Positions 8,670-17,635 of a stretch of 38,250 nt of DNA are shown here, piece by piece. The notes beneath the pieces are model-generated. The model was not told the origin of the DNA. It searched no databases and saw only the letters and a program-made list of their open reading frames with translations. Position 1 is the first letter of the stretch; every line of letters begins with the position of its first letter. The stretch lies in assembly GCF_004799395.1 (NCBI RefSeq), contig NZ_SSMZ01000017.1, forward strand, positions 1 to 38,250. Reading direction: 5' to 3'. The DNA comes from Phenylobacterium sp. Lineage in GTDB: Bacteria > Pseudomonadota > Alphaproteobacteria > Caulobacterales > Caulobacteraceae. Both the position numbers and the translations under genes were made by a program.

Positions 8670-9863
8670 ATGCCCTCGAAGTCCGGCCGGCCGCCCTCCG
8701 ACCTCAGGGCTGAAACCCGTTTGGTGCACGCCGGCCACGGCGCGGGCTTGGCGGCGAAGACGGTGGGACCGCCGGTCCAGAAGGGCTCCACGGTCCTGCT
8801 GCCGGATGCAGCCAGCCTCTATGACGACCTGGGCCAGCTGACCTATGGCCGGCAGGGGCTCTCGGCCCAGTTCGCCCTGCAGGCGGCCTTGGCCGAGCTG
8901 GAGAACGCTCGCGCCGTGACCCTCTATCCGTCCGGCCTCTCGGCGCTGACTGGGGCCCTGATCGCCGTGCTGAAGACCGGCGACGAGGTGCTGGTCACCG
9001 ACGTCATCTACAAGCCCACGCGCCGCTTCTGCGACCACGTGCTGAAGCGGTTCGGGGTCACGGTGCGCTACTTCGATCCCCGCCAGCCGCCGGACGAGCT
9101 AGTGGGCGGGGCGTCGGACGCTACGCGGTTGATCCTGATGGAATCGCCGGGTTCGCTCAGCTTCGAGTTGCAGGACCTGCCCCGGGTCGCCGAGCTGGCG
9201 CGGGCCCGCAACATCCTGACCGTCGCCGACAACACCTGGGGTGCGGGCTATCTGATGCGGCCGCTGGACCTTGGGGTCGATATCTCGGTGCAGGCGCTCA
9301 CCAAATATGTCGGCGGACACTCCGACGTCTTCATGGGCTCGGTCGCGGTGAACGATCCCAAACTGGTCCGCGCCATGGACGATGGCGTCACCAACCTGGG
9401 TTGGGCGGTGAACGGAGAGGACGCCTATCAGATGCTGCGCGGCTTGCGGACCCTGCCCACCCGCCTGGCGCGGCACGGCCAGAGCGCCCTGGCCGTCGCC
9501 GCCTGGCTCAAACAGCGGCCGGAGGTCGTTGAGGTTTTCCATCCAGCCCTGGCGGGTGCGCGTGGCCATGAGCTTTGGGCCAGAGATTTCGCCGGCGCCT
9601 CGGGCCTTTTCGCCTTTTCGCTGCGGCCCGCGACGGACTTGGCGGTCAATGCCTTCCTGGACGCCCTCGAACTGTTCGGCCTCGGCTTTTCCTGGGGGGG
9701 ATTCGAGAGCCTCGCGATCTCCTGCGACCCGCAACTGAAGGTGCGCAAGTTCCGCCCGCAGTACGGCGGCCCGCTGATGCGCCTCAATATCGGCCTGGAA
9801 GATCCGGCTGACCTGATCGCCGACCTGGAACATGGCTTCGCGGCCTATGCAGCGGCGACCTAG
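8670..9863 (+). CDS. metC: Cystathionine beta-lyase
   Basis: MetC splits cystathionine into homocysteine, pyruvate and ammonia in methionine synthesis. The 397-residue PLP enzyme belongs to the Cys/Met metabolism family. The PLP lysine is K212 in ALTKYVGGHSD, with VADNTW (about 185-190) ahead of it and LTYGRQG (58-64) contributing the phosphate-binding residues. The N-terminal ETRLVHAG is the usual family opening and fits the ATG at 8670; the frame is open much further upstream but overlaps the divergent gene. Other members (cystathionine gamma-lyase or synthase) are similar, but the sequence WGGFESL near the C-terminus is typical of alphaproteobacterial MetC. Confidence 0.9.
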   Translation: MPSKSGRPPSDLRAETRLVHAGHGAGLAAKTVGPPVQKGSTVLLPDAASLYDDLGQLTYGRQGLSAQFALQAALAELENARAVTLYPSGLSALTGALIAVLKTGDEVLVTDVIYKPTRRFCDHVLKRFGVTVRYFDPRQPPDELVGGASDATRLILMESPGSLSFELQDLPRVAELARARNILTVADNTWGAGYLMRPLDLGVDISVQALTKYVGGHSDVFMGSVAVNDPKLVRAMDDGVTNLGWAVNGEDAYQMLRGLRTLPTRLARHGQSALAVAAWLKQRPEVVEVFHPALAGARGHELWARDFAGASGLFAFSLRPATDLAVNAFLDALELFGLGFSWGGFESLAISCDPQLKVRKFRPQYGGPLMRLNIGLEDPADLIADLEHGFAAYAAAT

Positions 9864-9922
9864 GGAACTTGACGCGCCCAGGACGATTGCCTGACCAGAT
9901 CCATCAAACGAGGGACTTGGTC

Positions 9923-10920
<998 letters not shown>

Positions 10921-10930
<10 letters not shown>

Positions 10931-10944
10931 CCCCCGTTTGGGGG
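10921..10944 (+). repeat. Overlapping hairpins at the SDR/kinase junction
   Basis: CGGGGGCTAGCCCCCG (10921-10936) is a perfect 16-bp palindrome containing the SDR stop codon. Its C5 (10931-10935) can instead pair with G5 at 10940-10944 across the loop GTTT. The second G5 also serves as the likely ribosome binding site of the kinase gene. Confidence 0.6.
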
Positions 10945-10949
10945 TAGGA

Positions 10950-11801
10950 GTGAGCGACGCCGGGCTGGACCGCTTCATAGCGCAGGAGGCCCTGCCCGAC
11001 TCGTTCCGCCGCACGGCGGAGCTGGTCTGCGAACCGCTCGCCGCCCGCGCCCACCGCCGGCGCATCGATCGCAAGCGTTGCGCGGTGATCGGGCTGTGCG
11101 GCGCGCAAGGCTCCGGCAAGAGCACTATCGCCAAATATACTGTCGGGCTGCTGGAGGACCGTGGGCAGCGGGCCGTGGCGGTGTCGCTGGACGACTTCTA
11201 CCTGACCCACCAGGCCCGCCAGCGGCTGGCGCGGGAGGTGCATCCCTTGCTGGCCACCCGTGGGCCGCCCGGCACCCACGACGTGGCCATGGCGGGCGCG
11301 GCCCTCGACCAGCTGCGCAGCAAGGGCAAGGCGGTTCTGCCGCGTTTCGACAAGTCCGCCGACGACCGCAGCCCGCGGGCCACCTGGCCGACGGTCTCCA
11401 CCCCGGTCGACGTGATCCTCCTGGAGGGGTGGTGCGTCGGCGCGGTCAGCCAGGGCCGCGCAGCTCTGGCGGCGCCGATCAATGATCTGGAGCGCGACGA
11501 GGACCCCGAGGCGGTCTGGCGCACCTATGTCAACGACCAGGTCGACGGGCCCTATCAGACCCTATTCGGCCGACTGCACGACCTCATCCTGCTGCAGGCT
11601 CCGAGCTTCGAGGTGGTGGCCGGCTGGCGCGAGGAGCAGGAGGCCAAGTTGCGGGCCAAGGCCGGCGGCGGCATGACGCCCGTGCAGGTGACGCGATTCG
11701 TGTCCTACTATGAGCGGCTCACGAGGTGGATCCTGGCCGAGATGCCGGGCCGCGCCGATTGGGTTGTAACAATGGACACAGACCGAAATCCGTACGTCTG
11801 A
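10950..11801 (+). CDS. Glycerate-kinase-like P-loop kinase
   Basis: A 283-residue kinase of the phosphoribulokinase/uridine kinase superfamily. It resembles plant-type D-glycerate 3-kinase and yeast Tda10: the P-loop GAQGSGKST lies at 51-59, then SLDDFYLT, an RFDKS motif, and LLEGWCVG. D-glycerate 3-kinase would produce 3-phosphoglycerate for the glycerate/serine pathway. The GTG at 10950 follows GGGGTAGGA; the frame is open upstream through the SDR gene, but the family N-terminus fits here. Substrate assignment is by resemblance only; the Tda10 group has uncertain function. It may be co-transcribed with the SDR gene. Confidence 0.82.
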   Translation: MSDAGLDRFIAQEALPDSFRRTAELVCEPLAARAHRRRIDRKRCAVIGLCGAQGSGKSTIAKYTVGLLEDRGQRAVAVSLDDFYLTHQARQRLAREVHPLLATRGPPGTHDVAMAGAALDQLRSKGKAVLPRFDKSADDRSPRATWPTVSTPVDVILLEGWCVGAVSQGRAALAAPINDLERDEDPEAVWRTYVNDQVDGPYQTLFGRLHDLILLQAPSFEVVAGWREEQEAKLRAKAGGGMTPVQVTRFVSYYERLTRWILAEMPGRADWVVTMDTDRNPYV

Positions 11802-11834
11802 GTTTGGCGGTATAGGCCACGTTCTGGAGGCGAT

Positions 11835-12284
11835 ATGTCGAACGCAACCTTCGGACTGCTCATCGCGGCGCTGCTGACGGCAAGCCCCGCCCTTGCCCAG
11901 GCCCCGGCTGACACGCCGGTGACGCCTGCTCCTGCCACAGCCGTCACGGTGACCGCCGCGCCGTCATCCGGCGTCCCGGCCCCCAAGCCGGCCGCCTACG
12001 GGCCCACGGTCAGCGGCATCGTCGTCGAAGGGCTACCGAAGAAGAGCTGTTCGTCCCGCGACAAGGAATGCATCGCCGTGGTGGTGGCGGAGCTGAAGCA
12101 GAACTACCCCGAGCAACTCAAGGCCTTCTGCGCCCAGTGGCAGATGCGGGCCATCCAGAGCCGATGGGTCACCGATCAGCTGAACGAAAGCCTCGGCGGG
12201 AACAATCCGCCGACGCCCCCGACGTTTGGGGTCAACTCGGCGGTCTCCAAGGCCTGCTCCACGGACAAGCCCGCGCAGAAGTAG
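11835..12284 (+). CDS. Small secreted protein of unknown function
   Basis: I do not recognise a family. The 149-residue protein starts at an ATG with GGAGG-type Shine-Dalgarno (CTGGAGGCGAT). Residues 1-21 form a Sec signal peptide (hydrophobic core LLIAALLTA, cleavage after ALA). The next 30 residues are a Pro/Ala/Thr/Val linker, then comes a compact domain with four cysteines (SCSSRDKEC, FCAQW, KACS) that could form two disulfides in the periplasm, and a NNPPTPP stretch before the C-terminus. It lies 33 bp after the kinase gene and converges on tRNA-Arg. Codon use looks like that of its neighbours, so it is probably a real, lineage-restricted gene. Confidence 0.75.
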   Translation: MSNATFGLLIAALLTASPALAQAPADTPVTPAPATAVTVTAAPSSGVPAPKPAAYGPTVSGIVVEGLPKKSCSSRDKECIAVVVAELKQNYPEQLKAFCAQWQMRAIQSRWVTDQLNESLGGNNPPTPPTFGVNSAVSKACSTDKPAQK

Positions 12285-12287
12285 CGC

Positions 12288-12364
12288 TGGCGCGCCCTGC
12301 AGGACTCGAACCTGCAACCGCTCGCTTAGAAGGCGAGTGCTCTATCCGGTTGAGCTAAGGGCGC
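12288..12364 (-). tRNA. tRNA-Arg (anticodon TCT)
   Basis: The minus strand folds into a full cloverleaf: acceptor GCGCCCT/AGGGCGC, anticodon stem TCGCC... with loop CTTCTAA (anticodon TCT, reading AGA/AGG), T arm GCAGG-TTCGAGT-CCTGC, discriminator G and an encoded CCA (12288-12290). It begins 11 bp after the NDUFS4-like gene on the same strand. Confidence 0.96.
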
Positions 12365-12375
12365 CGAAGCCGGCG

Positions 12376-12681
12376 TCAGTGCGTCCAAGGGACCTTGCGG
12401 CCGAAGGCGAAGTTGTCGGCATAGGCCTTGATGATCCGTTTCGCGGGCTTGGGATCGATCAGCTGGAAAGCGATGCCGTGCTGGTCGGCGTAGCGCACCG
12501 CCTCGTCCTTGGTCTCGAAGGCCAATCGCACCTGAGCCTCTGTGTCGCCGGTCTGGGTCCATCCCATCAGGGGGTCCTGCCGTCTGGCGTCCGTCGGCTC
12601 GAACTCCAGCACCCACTCGGCGGACTTGGCCTTGCCCGACTGCATGGCGGTCTTGGACGGACGGAAGATACGGGCGAGCAT
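12376..12681 (-). CDS. NADH dehydrogenase accessory subunit, NDUFS4-like
   Basis: This 101-residue protein matches the ETC complex I conserved-region family (NDUFS4, 18-kDa subunit): the opening ARIFRPSKTAMQSG, then WVLEFEP, PLMGWTQTGDT, VRLAFETKDEAVRYADQHG and the C-terminal NFAFGRKVPWTH. NDUFS4 is an accessory subunit near the NADH-oxidising module that alphaproteobacteria share with mitochondria. It stands apart from the nuo operon here, between tRNA-Pro (31 bp upstream) and tRNA-Arg (11 bp downstream) on the same strand, which suggests one tRNA-mRNA-tRNA transcript. The identification is by characteristic sequence and size. Confidence 0.92.
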   Translation of the reverse strand: MLARIFRPSKTAMQSGKAKSAEWVLEFEPTDARRQDPLMGWTQTGDTEAQVRLAFETKDEAVRYADQHGIAFQLIDPKPAKRIIKAYADNFAFGRKVPWTH

Positions 12682-12711
12682 GGACGAACCCTTCGATCGT
12701 AGTGGCCGGCT

Positions 12712-12788
12712 TGGTCGGGGCGGCAGGATTTGAACCTGCGACCCTCTGCTCCCAAAGCAGATGCGCTACCAGGCTGCGCTACGCCCCG
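12712..12788 (-). tRNA. tRNA-Pro (anticodon TGG)
   Basis: Cloverleaf on the minus strand: acceptor CGGGGCG/CGCCCCG, anticodon loop TTTGGGA with TGG, T arm GCAGG-TTCAAAT-CCTGC, discriminator A, encoded CCA (12712-12714). The D arm is identical to that of the tRNA-Pro(GGG) at 34758. Confidence 0.96.
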
Positions 12789-12807
12789 AGGGCGCCGGCG
12801 GACCTGC

Positions 12808-12834
12808 GATATAAGCGTTTTGTCCTTTCGGCAA
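12808..12834 (-). promoter_or_regulatory. Candidate promoter of tRNA-Pro
   Basis: On the minus strand TTGCCG (12834-12829) is followed after 15 bp by TATATC (12813-12808), about 20 bp ahead of the tRNA 5' end. The spacing is short, so this is tentative. Confidence 0.3.
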
Positions 12835-12880
12835 CGGACCGCGCCGACTTAGGCTTCACCGGACGAGAGGCGCTGCATCC

Positions 12881-13483
12881 ATGCTCACGCTCTACTTCGC
12901 CCCCGGAGCCAGTTCGATGGCGCCGCACATCGCCCTTTTCGAAGTGGGCGCGCTCTTCGAGGGACGCCCCCTGTCCTTCGGCAAGAACGAGAACAACAGC
13001 CCGGAATATCTCGCCATCAACCCGCTGGGTCAGGTGCCCACCCTGGTGATCGACGGCCGGCCGCTGACCGAGGTGGCGGGCATCCTCTTTTACCTGGCCA
13101 AGACTTACCCGGCCGCCGGCCTGCTGCCCGACGACGCCGAGGGCCAGGCGCGGGTCGTTTCATGGATGTCGTTCATCGCCGCCACGCTGCACCCGGCGCG
13201 CCGCCGGGGCCTGGATCACGCGCGGAAGACCTACGCCCAGGCCGACGCGCGGCTGGGCGCCGCCGACTGGGCGGTCGGCGAGCGCTATTCGATCGCCGAC
13301 ATCCACCTGTTCCGGCTGTTCTGGCGCTTCTACGGCTCGCTAAACCCGCCGGCCGAGGAATTCCCCAACCTCATGCGCCTGCACGACCGGGTGCTCGCCC
13401 GGCCCGCGGTCCAACGCACCCTGAAGGTCGAGACGGCAGTCGGCTACGAACTGCCCGGCCAGGGCGCACCCGAACGGGCCTAG
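12881..13483 (+). CDS. Glutathione S-transferase family protein
   Basis: A 200-residue protein with a thioredoxin-like N-terminal domain (LTLYFAPGASSMAPHIAL, then NPLGQVPTLVIDG with the cis-proline typical of GSTs, then LTEVAGILFYLA) and an all-helical C-terminal domain containing GERYSIADIHLF (the N-capping box and hydrophobic staple region). It resembles bacterial beta-class-like GSTs that begin with a PGACS-type motif; here the position is PGASS, so the beta-class cysteine is replaced by serine. The substrate cannot be told. Its stop overlaps that of the convergent thioesterase gene: the shared CTAG gives TAG on both strands. Confidence 0.88.
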   Translation: MLTLYFAPGASSMAPHIALFEVGALFEGRPLSFGKNENNSPEYLAINPLGQVPTLVIDGRPLTEVAGILFYLAKTYPAAGLLPDDAEGQARVVSWMSFIAATLHPARRRGLDHARKTYAQADARLGAADWAVGERYSIADIHLFRLFWRFYGSLNPPAEEFPNLMRLHDRVLARPAVQRTLKVETAVGYELPGQGAPERA

Positions 13484-13917
13484 CGGTCGCGGCTCATCAG
13501 CTTGAAGATCCCCGAGCAGCGGACCACGTCGTGTCCGCCGACGTACGCGCGGCCCTCGGCGAAGGCGACGTCGCGTGTCGCCCGCGTCATCCGCCCTTCG
13601 CCCATCACCCATTCGCCAACCCTGGCAATGTGCAGGAAGTCGATGGATAGGTGGATCGTCAGCGCGGCCTTGCCCGTGCCGCGGCCCACGGCGCCGGCCA
13701 GCACCCCGTCCATGAAGGCCGACAGCATGCCCCCGTGCACCAGGCCGACGCCGTTGGCGTGGCGCTTCAGGGCGAAGAAGGCCTGCTCCGCCAGGTCGCC
13801 GTCGCCGGGACGATGGAAATAGGGTCCGTTCAGGGTCGAGAAGCCGCCGCGCCCATGTGACGGGACATAGCCCTCCGGCGGCGACGCCGCGGGCGCCTCT
13901 TCAGGCGCTCCGCTCAA
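13480..13917 (-). CDS. PaaI-type hotdog thioesterase
   Basis: A 145-residue hotdog-fold protein of the PaaI/YdiI acyl-CoA thioesterase group. The key motif is GLVHGGMLSAFMDG, the HGG loop and central helix that hold the substrate thioester, followed by LSIDFLHIARVGEWV. It should hydrolyse acyl-CoA in the cytoplasm; the acyl group is unknown. The start is a TTG at 13917 that overlaps the stop of the glutaminyl cyclase gene (TTGA), suggesting translational coupling; the next in-frame methionine would cut into the HGG motif, so a later start is excluded. The N-terminus (about 20 residues, Pro/Ala-rich) is probably disordered. Confidence 0.86.
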   Translation of the reverse strand: MSGAPEEAPAASPPEGYVPSHGRGGFSTLNGPYFHRPGDGDLAEQAFFALKRHANGVGLVHGGMLSAFMDGVLAGAVGRGTGKAALTIHLSIDFLHIARVGEWVMGEGRMTRATRDVAFAEGRAYVGGHDVVRCSGIFKLMSRDR

Positions 13918-14708
13918 TGGGCCGTCGCTTTCGGGGCGACCAGGCGGATTTCATATAGGTGCGGCCAGTATTTGCCGGTCACGAACAGGCGGTCGTGCTC
14001 GCGGTCATAGGCGATGCCGTTCAGGACGGCGTCTGGATTGCCTGCCCCGCTGGCTTCCGGCAGCCCTGTCAGATCGATCCAGGCTTTCACCTTGCCGCTG
14101 ACCGGATCGATGCGGGCGATGCGATTGGTCTGCCAGATGTTGGCCAGCACCTCGCCCTTTACCCACTCCAGCTCGTTCAGGTTAGCGACCGGCCGGCCTT
14201 CGGCGGTCACCGGCACCCGGCGCAATTCCTTGAAGGTCGCCGGATCGAGGATGCGCAGCGCGGGCGTGCCGTCGCTCATGATCAGGTGTTTGCCGTCCTG
14301 CGTCAGCGCCCACCCCTCGCCAGGGTAGTGGAAGGTCGACTTCCTCGCGAAGGTCTTCAGGTCCCAGCGGAATCCTGTGTGGTCCTGCCAGGTGAGGCTG
14401 ATGATCTCTGAGCCCCAGCTGACAATGCCCTCGCCGAACATGCTGGGAGGGATCGCCTGCTGTTGCAGCACCTGGCCGTCGCTCAACCGCACGCGGCGGA
14501 TGTTCGACTGGCTGGGAATGCCGGTGCTCTCGTAGAGATCGCCATGCAGGTAGAAGAGCCCCTCGGTGAAGGCTCCCGGATCGTGGGGATAGATGTGGAC
14601 GATCTTGAAGCCGTCCACCGGCACGGCGGCCATCGCGGGCGCCGCCAGGCAGGTCGCGGCGGCTAAGCCCGCAAGCAATCGGAACAGGCGGCGGAACAGG
14701 ACAGGCAC
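13914..14708 (-). CDS. Glutaminyl-peptide cyclotransferase, bacterial/plant type
   Basis: This belongs to the beta-propeller glutaminyl cyclase family (plant papaya type), which turns N-terminal glutamine of exported peptides into pyroglutamate. Recognisable parts are HDPGAFTEGLFY near the mature N-terminus, LYESTG, the LTWQDHTGF region, GEGWALTQDGKHLIMSDGT, and NELEWVKGEVLANIWQT. I chose the GTG at 14708, which has GGAG 6 nt upstream and starts a clean Sec signal peptide (VPVLFRRLFRLLAG... cut after AMA). The frame is open to an ATG at 14756, which lacks a ribosome binding site and would add a long polar lead. The product would be periplasmic, 264 residues. Confidence 0.88.
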   Translation of the reverse strand: MPVLFRRLFRLLAGLAAATCLAAPAMAAVPVDGFKIVHIYPHDPGAFTEGLFYLHGDLYESTGIPSQSNIRRVRLSDGQVLQQQAIPPSMFGEGIVSWGSEIISLTWQDHTGFRWDLKTFARKSTFHYPGEGWALTQDGKHLIMSDGTPALRILDPATFKELRRVPVTAEGRPVANLNELEWVKGEVLANIWQTNRIARIDPVSGKVKAWIDLTGLPEASGAGNPDAVLNGIAYDREHDRLFVTGKYWPHLYEIRLVAPKATAH

Positions 14709-14787
14709 GCGCAACTCCGAACGGCTGGATCGCGTCCATCCTTTAGGGGGAGCCATTGGCCGCAGGCAAGGCCGCCGTTCAGTGGAT

Positions 14788-15396
14788 TCAGTCGAGGTGC
14801 GAGGTCTCGATCTCGGCGACCACCAGGCCCTTGGGGCCTTCGGCGAAGCGCACCATCACATCGTCGCCGGGCTGGAGGTCCTCCATGCCCGAGCGCCGCA
14901 GGGTCTCGATGTGGACGAAGATGTCGCCCGGCTCGGTGTCGCGCACGACGAAGCCGTAGCCCTTGGTGCGGTTGAACCACTTGACCTTGGCCCGTTCCAG
15001 CGGCCCTGAGGCCTCGGGCGCGCGCCGCGCCGGCGGGCGGTTGGCGTAGTCGCCGCGCAGGAACGCCTCGCGCTCGCCACGGGGACCGCCCTCGCGCAAC
15101 CGACGCTCCGGCGCGGGCGGCGCGCAGCTCTCGTCGATTTCGACCACCTCGGCGACCTGCCAACCCTTTGGGCGGCGAACGACGTCGCAGGTGATGATGG
15201 AGCCTTCCAGCGCGTGCTCGCGCCCCGAGCTGCGCAGGCTGGTCACGTGCAGCAGCACGTCCTTCAGGTCGGTCTGGCTGGGGTCGTCCGGGACGATGAA
15301 GCCATAGCCCTTGCCGGCGTCGAACCACTTGACGCGACCGCTGATACGCAGGGCCTCACCCGCCGCATCCACATGCTCGAATTCGTAACCAGCCAT
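14788..15396 (-). CDS. cspD: Double cold-shock-domain protein
   Basis: A 202-residue nucleic-acid-binding protein with two cold-shock domains: CSD1 at about 18-87 ([14 protein letters not shown] with RNP1, DVLLHV as RNP2) and CSD2 at about 135-200 ([20 protein letters not shown]), joined by an arginine-rich linker ([14 protein letters not shown]). Caulobacter crescentus has two such proteins, CspC and CspD, linked to stationary phase; which one this corresponds to is not certain. I chose the ATG at 15396 (GAGGGG just upstream); the frame runs to 15480, but that stretch includes a good -10 element, so it is probably leader. It probably acts as an RNA chaperone. Confidence 0.88.
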   Translation of the reverse strand: MAGYEFEHVDAAGEALRISGRVKWFDAGKGYGFIVPDDPSQTDLKDVLLHVTSLRSSGREHALEGSIITCDVVRRPKGWQVAEVVEIDESCAPPAPERRLREGGPRGEREAFLRGDYANRPPARRAPEASGPLERAKVKWFNRTKGYGFVVRDTEPGDIFVHIETLRRSGMEDLQPGDDVMVRFAEGPKGLVVAEIETSHLD

Positions 15397-15444
15397 CTGC
15401 CCCTCGGCCCGATACTCCCCGATCCCGACATTCGGACTGAGCCA

Positions 15445-15453
15445 ACTATAACA
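15445..15453 (-). promoter_or_regulatory. Candidate extended -10 of the double-CSD gene
   Basis: The minus strand reads TGTTATAGT: a TG one base ahead of TATAGT, an extended -10. No good -35 lies 17 bp upstream (a TTGACG at 15480 is 24 bp away). A start of transcription near 15438 gives a leader of about 40 nt. Confidence 0.4.
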
Positions 15454-15553
15454 CTGTTCTTGTAACTTCGCCTGCGTCAACGACGAAATGCACGCGTCAG
15501 GGGAATCCGCGTGACATGGCGCGACTCAACGCAATTGCGGGGGGCAGTCTGCG

Positions 15554-15628
15554 TGGCAGTCCCTAGGGGAGTCGAACCCCTCTCTCCAGGTTGAAAACCT
15601 GGCGTCCTAACCGATAGACGAAGGGACC
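15554..15628 (-). tRNA. tRNA-Glu (anticodon TTC)
   Basis: Minus-strand cloverleaf: acceptor GGTCCCT/AGGGACT (first pair G-U), anticodon stem CCAGG with loop TTTTCAA (anticodon TTC), T arm AGGGG-TTCGACT-CCCCT, discriminator G, encoded CCA (15554-15556). It lies between recJ and the double-CSD gene. Confidence 0.95.
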
Positions 15629-15695
15629 GCGTGACGCGAGAAGGGCGGCTCTATATCCGCCTTCCTGAGGGGGTGCAAGGCCGTGGCTTTTGCGG

Positions 15696-17495
15696 TCAGG
15701 CCCGTCGCGGATCGGCGACGTCCTCGATCTCGAATTCGACCCCGCAGCGGCCCTGCCAATCGTCCGGCTTCAGACGGCCCGCGACGTGGACCGCGCCACC
15801 CTCGGTCATCAGCCGCCGACCGGCTTCGGAGCCCTCGACCCGCCAGCTCACGGCCTTCAGCTTGCCGCCGGAGCTGTCGGTGAGCGTGCAGCGCACATGG
15901 CCGCCGCGAAGCGCCATGGGCCGCTCCACGCGCACGTCGGCGAGCGCGAAGCTGGGCTCGACATTGCCGGGCCCGAACGGAGCCATTCGTTGGAAGTCCT
16001 GCCACAGCGCCCGGTCGGCCCCGCGCGTGGCCACCAGAGCGTCGATCTCCAGGGCATCCTCGGCCGCGGCGATCTCAGTCTCCGCCGCCAGGCGTTCACA
16101 GAGGAAGGCGCGTAATTCGGGGATCGTCTCGGGCCGCACGGACAGTCCCGCGGCCATGGCGTGGCCGCCGCCGGCCAGCAACAGGCCCTCATCAAAGGCC
16201 GCCTGCACCGCGCGCCCGAGGTTCACCCCAGGCTGAGAACGGCCCGAGCCCTTGCCGACATTCGCGGCGCGGTCGACCCCGACCACCACCACAGGCTTGC
16301 GGTACTTTTCCCGCAAGCGGCCGGCCACGATCCCGATGACCCCGGGATGCCAGTCGTCCTGGGCCACCAGCAGCATGGGCGCGTCCGGGGCGTTGCTCTC
16401 GGTCTCTATGTGGGCGATCGCCGCCTCGGTGACCTCGCGCTCCACCTCCTTGCGCGAGGCGTTGAGGCCGTCGAGCTCAAGGGCCAGGGCCGCGGCCTCC
16501 TGAGGATCGTCGGTCGAGAGCAACCGGGCGCCCAGGTCGGCCCGGCCGATCCGCCCACCGGCGTTGATCCGCGGTCCCAGGATGAAGCCCACATGGAACA
16601 CCGAGGCAGGCCCCTGCCCCTTCGCCACATCCATCAACGCCTTGAGGCCGGGATTGCGCCAGCCGGACATCACTTTCAGCCCCTGAGCCGCCAGCGCCCG
16701 GTTGAAGCCGCGCAGTTCGGTCACGTCGCAGATCGCGCCCATGGCGGCGAGGTCGAGCCATTGGCGCAGGTCCGGCTCGGCGCGCTCGCCGAACAGGCCC
16801 CGCTTGCGCGCCTCTCGGTTCAGCGCCGCCAGCAGCACGAAGGTCACGCCCGCGGCCGCGAGGTGCCCCTGGCCCGAGACGCAATCCGGCCGGTTGGGAT
16901 TCACCAAGGCCGCGACGTGGGGTATCTCCTCGCCGCGCATCAGATGGTGGTCGATCACCACCACCTCCAGGCCGATCTCCGCAGCGCAGGCCAGCGCATC
17001 GTGCGCCGCCGCCCCGCAGTCGACAGTGATCACCAGGTCGGCGCCCTCGGCCTTCAACCGCCGGAAGGCGGCCGGCGACGGGCCGTAGCCCTCCAGGATG
17101 CGGTCGGGGACATAGATTGGCAGGTCGTGTCCGAGAGCCCGGAACCAGCGCACCAGCTGGGCGGCCGAGGAGGCCCCATCGACGTCATAGTCGGCGAAGA
17201 CCACCAGCGGACGCTTGCGTTCCAGGGCGTCCACCAGGATCGCCGCGGCGCGGTCCATGTCGGTGAAGGTCGACGGATCGGGGAACAGCGCCTTCAGCGT
17301 CGGATTGAGATAGGTCTCGGCCTGTTCGGCCCCAACGCCGCGCGCCGCGAGCGCGCGGGCCAGGGGCTCGGACAGGCCGTGGCTCAACTGGTGACGGCGC
17401 ACCAGCTCCGCATCCGCTGGCCGCTCACGCCACAGCCGCCCGCTGAGCGAGCGGCTGACCCCGAGATAGCCGAATGAGGCGCCGCCGTCCGCCAA
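15696..17495 (-). CDS. recJ: Single-stranded-DNA-specific exonuclease RecJ
   Basis: RecJ is a 5'-3' single-strand exonuclease for recombination and mismatch/base-excision repair. It has the DHH-family motifs: ADYDVDG (101-107), VTVDCG (157-161), and DHH at 182-184, then the DHHA1 part with SGRSQPGVNLG and LAGGGHAMAAGL, and a C-terminal OB-like domain. The start is a TTG at 17495 with AGGAG 6 nt upstream, which puts the family opening FGYLGVSRSLSGRLW close to the N-terminus; the frame is open to 17576 but that lead has no match. Length is 599 residues. In many alphaproteobacteria recJ directly follows hom-glpX; here other genes come between. Confidence 0.94.
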   Translation of the reverse strand: MADGGASFGYLGVSRSLSGRLWRERPADAELVRRHQLSHGLSEPLARALAARGVGAEQAETYLNPTLKALFPDPSTFTDMDRAAAILVDALERKRPLVVFADYDVDGASSAAQLVRWFRALGHDLPIYVPDRILEGYGPSPAAFRRLKAEGADLVITVDCGAAAHDALACAAEIGLEVVVIDHHLMRGEEIPHVAALVNPNRPDCVSGQGHLAAAGVTFVLLAALNREARKRGLFGERAEPDLRQWLDLAAMGAICDVTELRGFNRALAAQGLKVMSGWRNPGLKALMDVAKGQGPASVFHVGFILGPRINAGGRIGRADLGARLLSTDDPQEAAALALELDGLNASRKEVEREVTEAAIAHIETESNAPDAPMLLVAQDDWHPGVIGIVAGRLREKYRKPVVVVGVDRAANVGKGSGRSQPGVNLGRAVQAAFDEGLLLAGGGHAMAAGLSVRPETIPELRAFLCERLAAETEIAAAEDALEIDALVATRGADRALWQDFQRMAPFGPGNVEPSFALADVRVERPMALRGGHVRCTLTDSSGGKLKAVSWRVEGSEAGRRLMTEGGAVHVAGRLKPDDWQGRCGVEFEIEDVADPRRA

Positions 17496-17635
17496 TCGCC
17501 GCTCCTGCTGCAAGCCACGCACTATCGGCCCGCCCACGGCGAGTCGCCAGGATTGGATAGCTCTGAGGTGCGTCAAAAACGGTCATATCGTCTGCGTCGC
17601 GGACCACCGGGCGGACTATGAGCGCCTGGGTCCTG

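Noticed and set aside
15475-15480. TTGACG as -35 of the double-CSD gene
   Set aside because: It is 24 bp from the TATAGT -10, too far for a normal sigma-70 promoter.
16161-17477. 438-codon open frame on the plus strand opposite recJ
   Set aside because: It lies antisense to a full RecJ, has no family motifs and is rich in Arg/His/Gly, as expected for the complement of GC-rich coding DNA.
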